Source: Chrysomallon squamiferum (Eukaryota > Mollusca > Gastropoda > Neomphalida > Peltospiridae). From it: a stretch of DNA of 64,000 nt. The stretch lies in the NCBI GenBank assembly GCA_012295275.1, contig CM022665.1, positions 38,222,933 to 38,286,932 on the forward strand, given 5' to 3'. Position 1 is the stretch's first letter; every line of letters starts with the position of its first letter. Below are positions 10,873 through 23,960 of the stretch, in pieces. The translations under genes and the position numbers were made by a program. The notes below the pieces were generated by a model. It was not told the origin of the DNA. It made no database searches and was given only the letters and a program-made list of their open reading frames with translations.

Positions 10873-13800
10873 TAATTTCAGACATTTTTATTTTTTATTT
10901 TTGCTAATATGACACAAAAGTTTAAAATGCAAATAAAAAATAATTTTAAAAGAAATATAAAGAAAGAGAAAAAAGATTATCAACTATGAATGCATTTCCT
11001 GGGGGAAAAACGTGAATGGGAAAACTAAAAAACACTTGAGAGAGGATCAGTGAGAAAAAAAAAATTGGTATATACTTAGAAATAACTAGTGAAAATAACA
11101 TCAAATTTGTAACAATGGAGGATCACAGATAATAACTTGTGTTCCCATGGTTGATGGCTTTTGTATTCATGAAGCACATTGATATCAGTGTTCATTTTTT
11201 TTCTATATAGTTTTTTATTCTGATAACAGCACCATTCATTTTTTTTCTTTCTTTTAACAACGGAACCATTTTCTAAACAACAATTATTCATAACACTGAA
11301 GAATAAATTTGTAAGTCTGAAACCATTTTTACCCCATCTATTGTCTGTTGATGTACATATATATCATGTCTGTTTTTAATCTCCAGACAGAAACACACAG
11401 GTGTGAATTTTGCTTTATGAGCAACACAGGTGTGAATTTTCTTTTTATGAGGTAATAAAAATGAGCAGACTGTGCCACTGGGGTAAAAATATTGCATATC
11501 TTGTAAAGTTCAAAACAGTTTTAGAGCAGATGCCTTGTGGCTCATACTAAAGGAAGAAATCTTGATCCTTGGTGTCAAATTGATAGATTTATAAAAGTAA
11601 ACTAAATCCTATTACTGAGAATTACAGATGCAGTAAGCTTAACATGTTAGCAAGCCTGACAGGAAGCTTGACACTCATGGACATACATACATACATACAT
11701 ATATATGAAAGTAAAATGGACTAATCAGAAATACATTTCTCTCTTTTACTAAATTCATTATTACTGATTATCTGGAAACAGAAGTCATGAGGATTATTTT
11801 TGGAGAAGAGTTATAGAGAGATTGTTTATATTTTTCAAAATTATTATTAGTAATAGTTTTCTCTTTTACAGTAAAAACTGATTTCTGTTGAATTTCCCCC
11901 AAATAAAATAGTTATATATTCTTATTATTTTATTTTAAATCGTTTGTATAAAATAATTATTTGTTTACATTTAAAAACAGAAATTAACCATTTTGTAATT
12001 TTAATAAATATATTCTATATTTGATATTTCAGCATCAGTATTTATTAATTGTATTCTTTTTTTTTTTTTTCTTTAAAGCTATGAATATTAATTAAAGTAA
12101 CAAATTTGAATAAAACACAATTAAAAATCAGGTCCTTTAACACACCAGCACTCATTATGTAACAAATGATTATTAAATACAAGATTGTATGTCTTATCAT
12201 TATGAGAAACCCACTCCTACTTTTAAAAATAAATTTAAGATAAACTGAACAAATTCTCTAATAAAAAAAACCTGTTAATAATTAGCTGTAATTTTATCAC
12301 ACACACACATTTACTTAATACATAAACATTTATCTACATCTAACCATATGTTACATATATGCAGTACTGCGTTACCGTTAAATATATATACTACTTTCCA
12401 CACACCTTTCAGTGGTTGTTATAATTATGCATGACCTTACATTGCCACTTTACCACACACTCACTTATTATCACCCAGGGAATAAACTCTCACTTCTATA
12501 ATTACTGCATCAGTATTCCTTTTTTTATCTGCACATAACAAAGCAGTTTTCTCACCTCACACCCCCAGTACCATCAGCAGCTAGGACCCTTTAATGTTTG
12601 TTATTATGTGTGATGCTATTTACCAGTAGGGTGTTAATGTTTACTAATGCAGATGATGGCTTCTTGCATTGGTGCTAAACTGCAGACTTATAATCATGTT
12701 TTAAGAACAGTGGCGATGAACTGACTTCACTTCTGACGGATAATTAGTGTAGTCTGTAGCTTTCTCATCAGGATACCGGACCACAGGGGAAAAAACATGT
12801 TGTAGCTGAAAATACAGGACCAAAAGGGAGAATATATAAAACCACAGGGGAGAAAAAATTAAATAAAGATTTTAAATGTGAAAGAAACTTATACATATAA
12901 TTAATTATATGATAAAAAATATGGAAAATGGATTAATTTTAAGTAGCTTATTTTGGATTAGTATGTTTAAAAGATACCTTATGCAGTTTTTAAATAAATT
13001 AGACAGTCACAAATTCAGCAAAAAGTCCTTATTATAGGGTCATGCCTATTTTATGAGAGGAAAATACAAAATAAAATGTAATATTGTTTAAAAGAGTAAG
13101 TTAATTTATTGTCTAAATTAAAATGTATTATACTGACTAGTTAATAAAAGAAATTATTGATTAAAAAAATAAAAATATTCCTAGAAATCAACAATATACT
13201 TTTTAAGTGTAGCTAACTGAACATCATTCAGTGCTGTGATAAAGCCAATAATTTTTTTTTTAATTTTCTTAATTATCAATGGATAGAATTACAGATACCA
13301 CAATCAGTGATAATGTAGTTATGCAGAATATTTCAGTCCATTGCAATTTCTCATAATTGTTAGAAATAATGCACATACAGCTGCGTTTAAATTCTCCTTG
13401 TCATTATTTTGGCTAATGACTTAATTCAAATATTTTGGGTTGGTTTTTTTTTGTTTTTTTGTGTGAATAAGAATTCAAAATATGATAACAGTATAATTGC
13501 TGGGACATTATTTTCATAAAGTATTTGTTTTTGATGCAATAATTTTCTTAATTGTAGGACTCATGTTTGAAAAAGGAAAATAATACAAGGTCTTTCAGCA
13601 AGTATTGATCTCATGATGCACATCACCTCTATTTCACAGCACAGCATTTTGATGCTGTTTAGTCCATTCCACATGCACACATGCACACACACACACACAC
13701 ACTCACTCACTCACACATGCAGAGAGAAACACAGAAAATACATTTTGCTCCGTTTTATCAGAAATATGCCACACAGTACAAAAAATAGCATACCTTATTT

Positions 13801-14354
13801 ATATACTGGTATGCAAAGTGTCAGTTACTTACAACTGAACTATTAATACAGTTGTCAGGAAGCCAGTGTAGCATATATATGTTATCTGTGTAACATATGT
13901 TTGGTAACTTCATAGAGATACAGCTATCTTGGATAAATATATTTCTCCACCTTCCGTTAGCTGTTAATGTTATGGAGTGCAATAAACCAAAGGCATGCAA
14001 ACCTTTCTGACAAACATGGCTGCATTAGTTTTGGTATTTTTGTGCTTTGTTTAAATAAGTGTAGGAAGTTTACCATTATGAACCAGTCTTGGGTGGGAAT
14101 TACTGGGTAAGTCAGAAGTTGTGTCCACAACAAGGCATACTAAAACCTTTCTTTCAAGGATGCACGTTAAAACCCAAACCTACATTTATTGTTAATCTGC
14201 TAATGGCTATGTGTATGTAATGCTAGAATGAACACTTGTTTAATAAAACATATGCAATATATATTTTATTAGGTGTGAAACCAATTATGTTACATACTAA
14301 TATGAAGTGTAAATTTCAATATTTCAATCACATAATTATTAATATAACATATAT
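10873..14354. other. Gene-free A/T-rich region
   Basis: No gene is visible. Small structures include a short duplication at 11390-11450 ('AACACAGGTGTGAATTTT' twice), CATA repeats at 11680-11705, CA repeats at 12299-12310, repeats of 'ACCACAGGGGA' near 12780 and 12841 and a CA/CTCA microsatellite at 13683-13714. The remainder is A/T-rich. Confidence 0.6.
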
Positions 14355-14412
14355 GAGGAAATGGCTTGCTGCATCTGCATCATGCACTAGTCTTTTTGAT
14401 CGGCAGCAAATA
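14355..14412 (-). repeat. SINE core fragment, minus strand
   Basis: The complement reads 'TTTGCTGCCGATCAAAAAGA', then 'CTAGTGCATGATGCAGAT', then 'GCAGCAAGCCATTTCC'. These align by eye with the core 'CCTTGCTGCTAATCAAAAAG' and following block of the family. Only this part of the element is recognisable. Confidence 0.55.
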
Positions 14413-14938
14413 ATTATTTTTTACCCCCCTCAGGTAATCACATATCACTGCATATACTACTTTCATTAATTAGTATGATTTTCCTATAGATAAGAAAATA
14501 CATACGTTGGCTTTTCAAACCTGTATTATGAAGCAGAAAAACTTAATGGATACATAAAGGAGAATATGTAACAGATATTTTGCCATACAATTATAGGATG
14601 CTCAAACAACAATAGACAAATATATATTGTGTTGATATAAACAACTGAATTGTAATACTAATGATGATGATGATTATTATTATTATATAATGAAAGAAAA
14701 TAAACTGATAAATAAATAATACTGGTGTGTGTAAACAGTGAAAGTGTAATTGTTTACCTTAGCATTTTTAAACAATACCTTTTTCTATCAAATATCTATA
14801 AAAATTATCAACTGAATATCTGAAAAATCTACTATGTGAATAAAGCACATTAGGTTTTTGAAAATTACATTAGGATGAGGATGCTTGAGAAATAAACAAA
14901 TTTTAAATTTAAAAAAAAAAAAAAAAACCCAAAAAACC

Positions 14939-14940
<2 letters not shown>
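14413..14940. other. Gene-free A/T-rich DNA
   Basis: A/T-rich sequence with a GAT/TAT microsatellite near 14661-14685. Nothing else is visible. Confidence 0.5.
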
Positions 14941-14986
<46 letters not shown>

Positions 14987-14996
14987 CTTAAAGAAT

Positions 14997-15033
<37 letters not shown>
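14941..15033. repeat. (GA)n and poly-A microsatellite pair
   Basis: A GA run of about 44 bases (14941-14984) is followed within 20 bases by 33 consecutive A residues (15001-15033); another A-run precedes it at 14911-14927. Together they form an almost pure purine tract on the plus strand. The open frame through it has only Arg-Glu and poly-Lys there and is not a gene. Confidence 0.9.
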
Positions 15034-15035
<2 letters not shown>

Positions 15036-15540
15036 TTCAAAGGAAACGATGTTTCCAATGTATGATTTGTGATTTGCTAGAGAGTGTCAAAGAATGTTGC
15101 CTTGGCTTCCGTTCAAACAGAGAACAAGGGTTACGTCTAAAAAGCGGCAAAACTTTCAAAACCCAGTGATCGAGTTTGCCTGTTTATCTAGGCAAGTGTG
15201 GCATTGTTTTGCGAGGACCAACATGCAGCTCTAAGCTCTATGGATTTAGTCTTGTGTTGGCCTTGGACATGCACATGAAATTCCTAACAAAAAAGATGTA
15301 ACACATTGCAACGAAGTTTTGACAGTTTGCTTCAAATCTTGCACAGCATTTCGGACCTGGTGGGAAAATACAGAATCTACATCACATGTACTTCAGACTG
15401 GTTTCTCAATCCGGAAAAACAGAAAGGTGGTATTTTTGCTAAGTTCATGTACAGAACAAGTTTGGCAAACTGATAATTTTGACCAGCAGAAGAGAAATAT
15501 ATAGCAAGTGCAGGTGCAGCAGAGAGAAAAGATCTATTGT
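15034..15540. other. Higher-complexity, CpG-bearing island of unknown nature
   Basis: This stretch differs from its surroundings: balanced base use, no simple repeats, and CpGs within 15047-15415 (near 15047, 15110, 15134, 15145, 15170, 15211, 15312, 15352 and 15412). Two short plus-strand frames (ending near 15169, and 15319-15504) and minus-strand frames run through parts of it, but none matches a family I recognise. It could be an exon or UTR of an unseen gene, a low-copy transposon remnant, or chance. Confidence 0.35.
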
Positions 15541-15758
15541 TTTAATGAACCAAAAATTAAAATTAAAATAAAATATAATATACTGAGAAGTAAGAAAGTA
15601 AAAATCTTAAGGGTTAGAAAATTGGATGTAATTCACGTTTTAGATTAATAATATTTTAATAACATAATTTTGAAATAAGTTTAATTAATGCAATATTATT
15701 GTTTATGCTGAAACAAATGTGCCCCCCCCCAAAAAAAAAAATAATAATAAAAAAAAAA

Positions 15759-15793
<35 letters not shown>

Positions 15794-18700
15794 AAATAAA
15801 ATAAAATAAAATAATAATATTCATAAAAATTAAAATTCTACATGCATTAATTTACAAGAACGGTAACAATTAAACGTATCCCATTTATTAATTCATTACA
15901 CATTAGTGTATTCACAACATATATAATTTATATGTACAATGGGACATGAAGTAAATATATAAAAGAATGTACAGATTGATAAAAACAAAAGATGGAATTA
16001 ATATGGCAATAACAAGATGTGTATGCAGTTGTAACAGTAGAAACTATATCTGTAAATTCGTTTTGCAAAGAAATAACCAAACACCTTAGGCCCAGCTATC
16101 TATAAATGTGTGAGATTACAGAACACAAAATGGACAGTATCTGCCATATCATTAGTACTCCACTTCCCTAGAAGGCAACAGCCAGTATCACACTACTTGT
16201 TGTGTAATATGTGGATGTCAGCTGAATAATACAGACCCTTGTAACACATTTAATGGGAGATTGTGCAATGATTGGGGGCACTCTCCACCTTTTATCAGTT
16301 GTTGTCAATTACTAATTGTTCATTCTGTCAGCCTGTCAGCAGATCAATCAGACAGTGAACAGGTGTAACACAGGTAGATGTATACCTGTACAAGTAGATA
16401 CTGGACAGATTGCAATCTTTGTGAGTCTTATCTTCTATTGTAGACTTTGTGTGTTTTGTGCAATTTTAAAGGAAAAAGTTTAAAAAAAAAAGAAAAAAAA
16501 AAAAGGTACAGGCAACGCCCATACATAGAACAGTATGAATCTTATTACACTGACTGGTTTTTAGATACACAAACACAGTTAAAAAAACATTTAGGAAAAT
16601 ATAACATATGGATGACTAAATATGTTTAATAATGCCTAAAAATATTCATTTTAATTACTAAGTCTTAGTCATAAGTTACAGTGTAATATGAGAAGATATT
16701 TAACAGCACATTATAGATTACTTGTACCAGTCACCAGCTTTAACTACTTTCCCTTAGACAAAGGGCAACGATTAGAGCAGGACATACCTCAATAATCATG
16801 TCAAGGAGTACTGAAGCAAGTACCTAGTGTACCTGATATGTTTTTTAACTTCCTATAAAGAAATATTAAAAATACAGTGTTGTGATATGATTCAGTTTAT
16901 GCATACTGGTGTGGGCACAGTAGCTGGCTGTGTTACTCGTCACACCCATGAAAGACATGCTTCAACCAGCGAATTAGATACAGGTACATTAAACTTTATG
17001 GAACTCGGAACACGAGTCAATTACCTTTCCCATGATGGTCAATGTACTTTTGAGTAGCTGGATTACTTGATGGTCATTTGAAAACAGGTGGTTCGTGTCC
17101 AGTATGTTAATTCATATCATTCAGTGACCATCATATTTAAACACATTTATTGCTTGGAATGAAGGGGTAGGGTTAGAATTCCCACTGGTTTTATGATAGA
17201 ATGTGGCTAATTGCCCTGTTTTTTCTTGGTTAATGTATCTGTCTGCTTTTCAGCCTAGCTCAGACGTGTCCAGAAATGGGGTTTTCGGTGAATTATGGGT
17301 AATAAGATACTGAAGTGTGGCCAGTGAGTGAAATGTAACACTTGGTGTTATTGTCTTGTGTACAGGAGAATAGTTTTATATTTATAATGGAAGTGACTAA
17401 TCAGTTTTACTCTTCATTGTTCCTGCCAATAAAATGCTTTTAAATACTTCATATTGTGAAAATAATGTTTTTAAGTTGTGTCTTAATGGCATATTGAATA
17501 AAACAACATACATACTTTCTTTCTGTTTTATATATATATATATATATGCAAACATGAATGTATATTTTTGTGTGTATGTATAGATGGATATATATGTACA
17601 TATGTATGTATGTATGAATATATGCATATATGATATGTTAATATATATTTATGTATTATGAACATTCTGTGTGTGTGTGTGTGTGTGTGATTTTCATATT
17701 TATAAGGCACTGTTTACTGACTAAACAAAATATCCATGCATTTTCAATCTCGTCAGTAACTATAACTTCATCTTTATAAGCTGTATTTTTTCAGGTGGAT
17801 TGCTAGCTGAACGACTACATACAAAAGAAAAAAAGTGTGGATCAGGCAAGTTAATAAAAATAACAAACAGAAGCTTACTTTAATATTACACGACCCCGTA
17901 ATAATGTAAGTAGCTTCCTTTGACAAGTGGATTTCAGTAATACCCATTTAAAATATAGAAAGCTCTTTAGAAATAATCCCTTCAAAACCTGCTGTACCAA
18001 CACATTACATTTATATCAATACATACACCCAAAAATGCTTGTTTATTAATTTATCAGACATGATGGTTTTAGGGATTACTTACCGTTCACATCAAAGTGT
18101 TTGACAACCTTAAATACATAAATCTGAAATCATATATTTAATTTATTATTGGGGTTGTTATCTCACAAATAAATAACACGTCACAGACAAACCTTTGTAG
18201 TTATGTTCGTTTTCTTTTCTCTTTTTCCAACAATAAGTTTATTAAGACTTTATGAATGATGTGATTTTCGTACATGATAGGATTTCAAATCCTTCAGATC
18301 TCTCTTTCTTTTTTCTTCCGAGATGGACGCTTAATAGATATTCTGAGTTTCCAGATGATGGAAGACTTCAGTCTGACGGGAAACTGTTGGGTGTAGTTTA
18401 TGTTTCTGGGTGGAACAATTATGTTTTGAAAACAACAAATAGATAAGTGATATAAAACTGTTAACTTGCACAATGGGGTATGGGCAAGAAAATGTAGTGG
18501 GTATTCTGAACAGTTGATTTTTGTCATAAACCACAATGGATGAAAGACTTGATGTCATGGGATGTACATTGCCATTAAGGATGTTTGAAACTGTACAAGT
18601 ACTTGAGGGCAAAAGGTTAAAATTTATCTTTGACTGTGATTTTGGAAGGTCTTTTTCCTTTTTTTTTTTTTTTTTTTAAAATTTTAGTGTATGTAATATT

Positions 18701-18968
18701 TAATTTAAATTAAAGAATATATATAAAATAATCAATAAATAAATAATATTTGAAAAAAATAATCTCTCTGTAAATGTTAGAAACCACAAAACTAAAAAAA
18801 GAATTAGAAATAATAAAGTAAATAAAAATAACAAAACAGTATAAAATGTAGTACATATTAGTATATAACAGCATAATTTACCCTAATGTTAAAATATAAA
18901 ATAGTCTACTCAAATACAAAACAGAAAATGTAAATACTTCAAAAAATAAATTAAACAGTTGAGAAAAG

Positions 18969-19004
<36 letters not shown>

Positions 19005-19544
19005 ATTTTCAAGTATTATAAAAACTCTTAATATACTTAAAACTGTAAAGTAAATTAATCTAGATGAAAAGAAAAATCTGAAGTTTTAAAATTCACAGAA
19101 GGTAAATACTGAACACACAAGTATATCTAACTGAAATAGCTTCATGGACTAAAAGTAGCATAGAAATCCTGGGAACCTGGAAACTCCCAGACTTAAATGT
19201 CAACAAGACAAATTCCCAATATTTACATTACATAAAAAAAGAAGTAAAAAAACAACATTTAAAGAACTTGTTTTCCTTGGTATGTTTTCACAAAAGATTT
19301 GACAGAGATAAATTGTACTAGTTCTTCCCACTGGTAAAGATTTAGTGAAGGAAAATATTTTTAGAATTTTACTTGTCTCGGAAATCTCTTCTTAAGATTT
19401 TAAAATTGTCGACTATGAAAAGGTTACCTTGACACTGACCTGGACATTTAAAAAAAGAAAAGAAAAGAAAATGGAAAAACAGTTTGCATTTTAAAATGTC
19501 TGAATGTAACTTGTATCCATTAGGGGTGAAACTAATTAATTAGT
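15541..19544. other. Gene-free A/T-rich region with microsatellites
   Basis: No gene is recognised. It holds a C9 then A-rich/AAAAT block (15722-15815), a TA run (17528-17546), a TG run (17669-17690), TATG-rich stretches (17560-17650), a T-run (18659-18678) and an AT run (18972-19002). Overlapping frames on both strands at 18252-18612 lack any recognisable domain. Calmer sequence at 16730-17320 shows no coding signal I can support. Confidence 0.6.
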
Positions 19545-19775
19545 GCTTTGGGTCAATGTGAGTAACGTAATCAAAACTGTCTTTGCTTGTTTGGCTACTC
19601 TGCATTCTGATAGTATCCAGTGACAAATATATGAACTACCATGTTATATACTTTGCTGTCTATGAGAAGCTGTATATTAAATACTCTTTGCTGCTAAATT
19701 GATGTTGCTTACAGATGAATGGTACCATGTTTCTTTTCCAGTATCACAATTATCAGGTAACTGACTTGCTTCCTT
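19545..19775 (+). repeat. Diverged SINE copy (body and core)
   Basis: Blocks in family order: 'TTGGCTACTCTGCATTC', 'TACTTTGCTGTCTATGAGAA', 'GCTGTATATTAAATACTC' and 'TTTGCTGCTAAATTGATG', then 'ATGGTACCATGTTTCTTTTC'. The tRNA head is not clear, and divergence is high. Confidence 0.6.
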
Positions 19776-22700
19776 CATAGATTGCTCAAGCATGCCTGTT
19801 ATGGACCAAATTTTTTATTCTAATATATAACTTCTAATACAGAAATGAAGATGCAATATATATTGTCTGCTAAACAAACAATTTCCACCTGACCCCGATT
19901 CAGCTTTAGATATGTTAATCTGTAAATAGGATAATCTTAATCTAGGCATTTCTTGCGTGGCTAAACATTTGATACTAAGTTTTTGTAACATAATCTTTTC
20001 TAAAGCTTAAACCAATCAAAGCAGATTTATTGGTTAATCCAGCTATGGATGTGTTTAAAGTATTTAGAAATAATAACAGTAGAAGTGATTTTTAAAAGAT
20101 TTTATTTCTAGATAAATATTGGTAAACCTATATACATTCATTGATATATTCCTTTGTTGTGACATCAAAGTAGAATTTTGTTTCTGTAATAAGGCTGCTT
20201 TTTGTTTTGACAAAGCTCAGTTTACAGATAGGTTTAGTGCTAATCAGTGAGGACTACTGAACTGAAAAACTGGAAGAGTGGAGATTAAGAAATACTTGAT
20301 CAGTCAGTTGAGAGATAATTTGCTGGATTACAACCAATTTGCTGGGATTTCTATTTAAATAATAATTACTGATCAAGTGTCTTCATTATGGTGACATAAG
20401 TGATTTTAATAATACTTTCTGAAACATGACAATTCAATTTATTAAATCGTAGATCCATCTTGTTCTAGTGGCAAAAAGAGTTCCTGCACATAAAAAAAAT
20501 CTAAGAAAAGTGTGTTTATGTAGAAACCGGTTCACCTCACCATTTAGCACTGGAATAAATATATTTGGATTTAATTCAACAAAATAAAATGTCTTAGTTG
20601 TAATTGAAATCTGTGATAACATTTTAAACTGAAATTCCTGCTTAATCAGTTAAGGGATAGTCAGTTCACAATTTAATCATAGGTGAATTATGACAACCTG
20701 TTCATTATCTTTATTACAACAACTTCAGTAATTTGAATAATTTCTTAAATATTGCAAGGACTGATGTACAAATTGTTTTAGTGGACACCAGTGTCTACAA
20801 AACTATGGAGCAGTTTGTGTACAAAAGTACTTAGAATATTTCATTCGTTGCACATTTATATAATTATCAGTATTTGAACAGATCATTTACTTCAACAAGT
20901 ACTGGTTAATTACTTCAGTTTGGCCAAAATTAGTTATCTGTATATCAGCAATGTATAAGAATTTAGGATTACATCCTGACCATCAGTTTGAATTATTATT
21001 AATTTATTAATATTTAGATGATAATTTAAAAAAAAAAAAAAAATTAATTGAGAAAACAAAAAATGTAGAATTATATCAGTTATACCAACATAATAAATAA
21101 ATAAATAAATTTAGATCTGTGGTAAAAAAAATATATAATAATAATAAAAATAAATAAATAATTTAAAGGTATGTATTTAAATTTCAAACATAAATAAAAC
21201 ACCGAATATTTTAACAATAACAAAAAATCACTTTGTCTGTACATTCCCATTTAACAAAAAGCTTTGCAGACCTAAATACAAGTTTCCAAAAAGAAACAAT
21301 AAATTCTCTGAATGCATTAAGACTAACAGCACTTGTGACAACCCAGCAAGTCTCTCCACAGGCCACTGAAGAATTAGACAAGGGAGATTATCTTGTAATA
21401 ACAATGAATGACCACAGGCCAGTGAACTGACCAAACAACCTGAAGTCAAAGCTGTAAAAGTGTGGCCAAAGTGCTGCTGGCACATCAGTGACCAACACAA
21501 ACAAGGCCAGTCTGAACAAACACTACTTGTTGTGTTGTACAAACACTCCAAATATAAACTCTTAATAGAACATGGTGATAAAGACAAATGTCCAAAGGCT
21601 GTAAGAAATTAAGTAACACTTTCTCATACTTGATACATTTTTAATCCAGTTACAGAATGGAAAGACAGAAGGGAATCTGATGAAGTCAGAGGTTGTCCAT
21701 GAATAGTTTTTGCAGGAAAGAATGCTAAATATGTATGTACACATTCATATATGAATATTCAAATAAATATGATATAGGTGTATGTATCTATGTGTATGCT
21801 GGTATATGAATGCATTTATGTTTCTATGTATGTATGTATTTTATGTATATAAGTATGTACATATATATGTATGTTGGTAAAGTTTATTTGTATATGTATG
21901 TATTGTATACATATGTATCTATATATATATAACATAAATAAACTGGTATTATATAACCAGTCAAGCAAATCAAACCTCAAACAAACACAACAACCAGTCA
22001 CCGACACCAATCAACTTCAAACAAAAATATAAAAGAAAAACTTTAATATTTAGTTTTTCCAATATTCTTTATTAGCAGAACTGAAGTCATTTACTCTTTC
22101 ATTCAACAAATCTAATAAAAACACATTCACGTAACAAATCGTTGTCAATGTAACAGGTCTGATACAAGATCAACTAAAAGCATTTGAAATTTTTATTATG
22201 TTAATTTAATTATCCATTTTAATCCACTTGTGATGCACTGAAGTCTTTATTCTGCTGGATAATTCTATTGATTTCTTTTGTTCTGTCCCCTGCAAGCAAG
22301 GATAATTAGAAATGTCCAGAGACGGCCTGAAGTGAGTCGAAAAGTGCGGAGTTAATATCATTTTCCAACCGAGTAGTCTGTGTGGCAAAACTGGCAGCCC
22401 AAGTCAACCAGATGTAATGATCGACTTTCTTAGTCGGTTAAATCATTCATGATTAGACATCATCTTTATTCATATTTCAGTTGGAATGAATTTTAGATTC
22501 AGAGTCTAAGTAGAACTTTAAAAAAACACAAAAAAAAACATAATAATAACAATGATATCAAATTTGTTTGATACATGCATGCATAGTAACTTACAAAAGT
22601 TTTCAGTTTTGTTATGCATTTATGCAATCAGAAATTAAACTTTTTTGTCATAAATAAGCAAATTATCTAATGCAAATGGTAAACGTAAGTTATATTTTTA

Positions 22701-22924
22701 TTAGTATTGTGGTTCTACTGCTGTTTTGGAAAAAGATTTTAAAAATCACAGAAATAGCAAATTATTATAAAATATTGCTGAATGGAGTTTGAATGAATGT
22801 GAAAGAAATAATCACTTGGATGACTGATAGAAAAGGAAAAACAGATATTAATTTCTTATTATTTTATTTGTGATTATGTGGTATCATATATAATTTTTAT
22901 GTGAACATTTATATGGTTAACAAG
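19776..22924. other. Gene-free region; one longer frame of unknown meaning
   Basis: No gene is recognised. Around 21228-21590 lies a less A/T-rich patch with a 119-codon minus-strand frame, rich in Leu, Ser and Cys, and a 65-codon plus-strand frame; neither shows a domain I know. TATG/TGTA microsatellite DNA covers 21730-21930. An AATA run lies near 21090-21110. The rest is A/T-rich. Confidence 0.5.
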
Positions 22925-23165
22925 AGAGGTCTGCCACTGCTTCAACTTGATGGGCTACGCTTTTTGGATTAGCAGAAAGAAATCTTTTATATGCACCTTC
23001 CCATAAACTCTAAATTAAGTAAAAGCAAGTTCAATAAACCAATCATGGAACATTGGCTGCAACTGCAAAACACCTAACAGACATACTGAGGATTCATCTT
23101 ACAAACTGTGACACATCAGCCATATGATCTAACCATCAGGCCATTGCTAATCCCTGCTAACAGAA
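22925..23165 (-). repeat. tRNA-derived SINE copy, minus strand
   Basis: Read on the complement, the copy starts with a tRNA-like head, 'GGGATTAGCAATGGCCTGAT' then 'GGTTAGATCATATGGC'. It continues through 'TTATGGGAAGGTGCATATAA' and 'AAGATTTCTTTCTGCTAATC'. Head, body and core are in the right order. It is a fairly complete copy and one of the best minus-strand examples here. Confidence 0.72.
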
Positions 23166-23656
23166 AAGAAATTTCAGACATATTATTATTCTTCACGTAA
23201 GAAAAGTTATTTATCCATTACTACACACACATACATACACAAACTTCTGGCTTCATAATAAATTATAAGCATTATTAAACTAAGAAAAAAATGTGCCCTG
23301 GTTGGAAAGTTAAAACAGTCCAACAATTTAGCAGATAATTCATTTGAACTGTAATTTACCACACGTGAGGTAACTGAAATCTATAATCAGTTAACTCATA
23401 GAGATTAATGTTAACATTATGATTTTATAGTGTATAATATACTCATTGGATAATGGGCTTCTAGTTATGGTATTGTTAAATATGGGAATTAAAATGGGCG
23501 TTTTCTAAAATATGTAAATCATAAAAAAAAATAATAATAATAATAATAATAATAATAGTAATAAAATGTATCCACTCTATTAATAACTTATTTTTTTTTT
23601 TTTTTCATTTTGTATCATTACTTTTCCTACGTGCACACATTATGTTTTTCTTTATA

Positions 23657-23693
<37 letters not shown>

Positions 23694-23844
23694 GTTTTTA
23701 TTACCGATTTGGAATTCATTTATTCTGTACGTAAGTAAAATCACCGGAGAGCAATGTATAAGCAGCATACAGCAAAGAACACTTGTTATGCAATCTCTAT
23801 TTAAACTAACCAATAGCAGTCTCTTACTGCTTTAAGTATTCATT
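23166..23844. other. A/T-rich DNA with microsatellites
   Basis: It includes AAT repeats (23530-23560), T-runs and a TA run (23653-23690). Nothing else is visible. Confidence 0.6.
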
Positions 23845-23960
23845 CTTAACGTATGCTTGTCGACGTTGTTTTAGAGTTGTTGCCGTCGCACCCGCTGACT
23901 TGTCGTCTATGACACACGCGATAGTGTTATACAACTGAACTGTTGCGAGAACAGCATTAA
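23845..23960. promoter_or_regulatory. CpG-dense island, possible promoter
   Basis: About ten CpG dinucleotides fall in roughly 100 bases (23850-23947), in a neighbourhood where CpG is rare. Dense clusters include 'GCTTGTCGACGTTG', 'GCCGTCGCACCCGC' and 'ACACGCGATAG'. No start codon with a convincing downstream exon is seen on either strand. CpG retention can mark an unmethylated promoter in invertebrates, so this could be the start of a gene with a non-coding first exon. That is inference from composition only. Confidence 0.3.

Noticed and set aside
18252-18612. Overlapping frames on both strands
   Set aside because: Frames of 64 to 93 codons on opposite strands without recognisable motifs; probably a chance stop-poor patch.
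21228-21587. 119-codon minus-strand frame and 65-codon plus-strand frame
   Set aside because: Both strands are open over the same region, with no family recognised and no splice context. Neither can be chosen as real.
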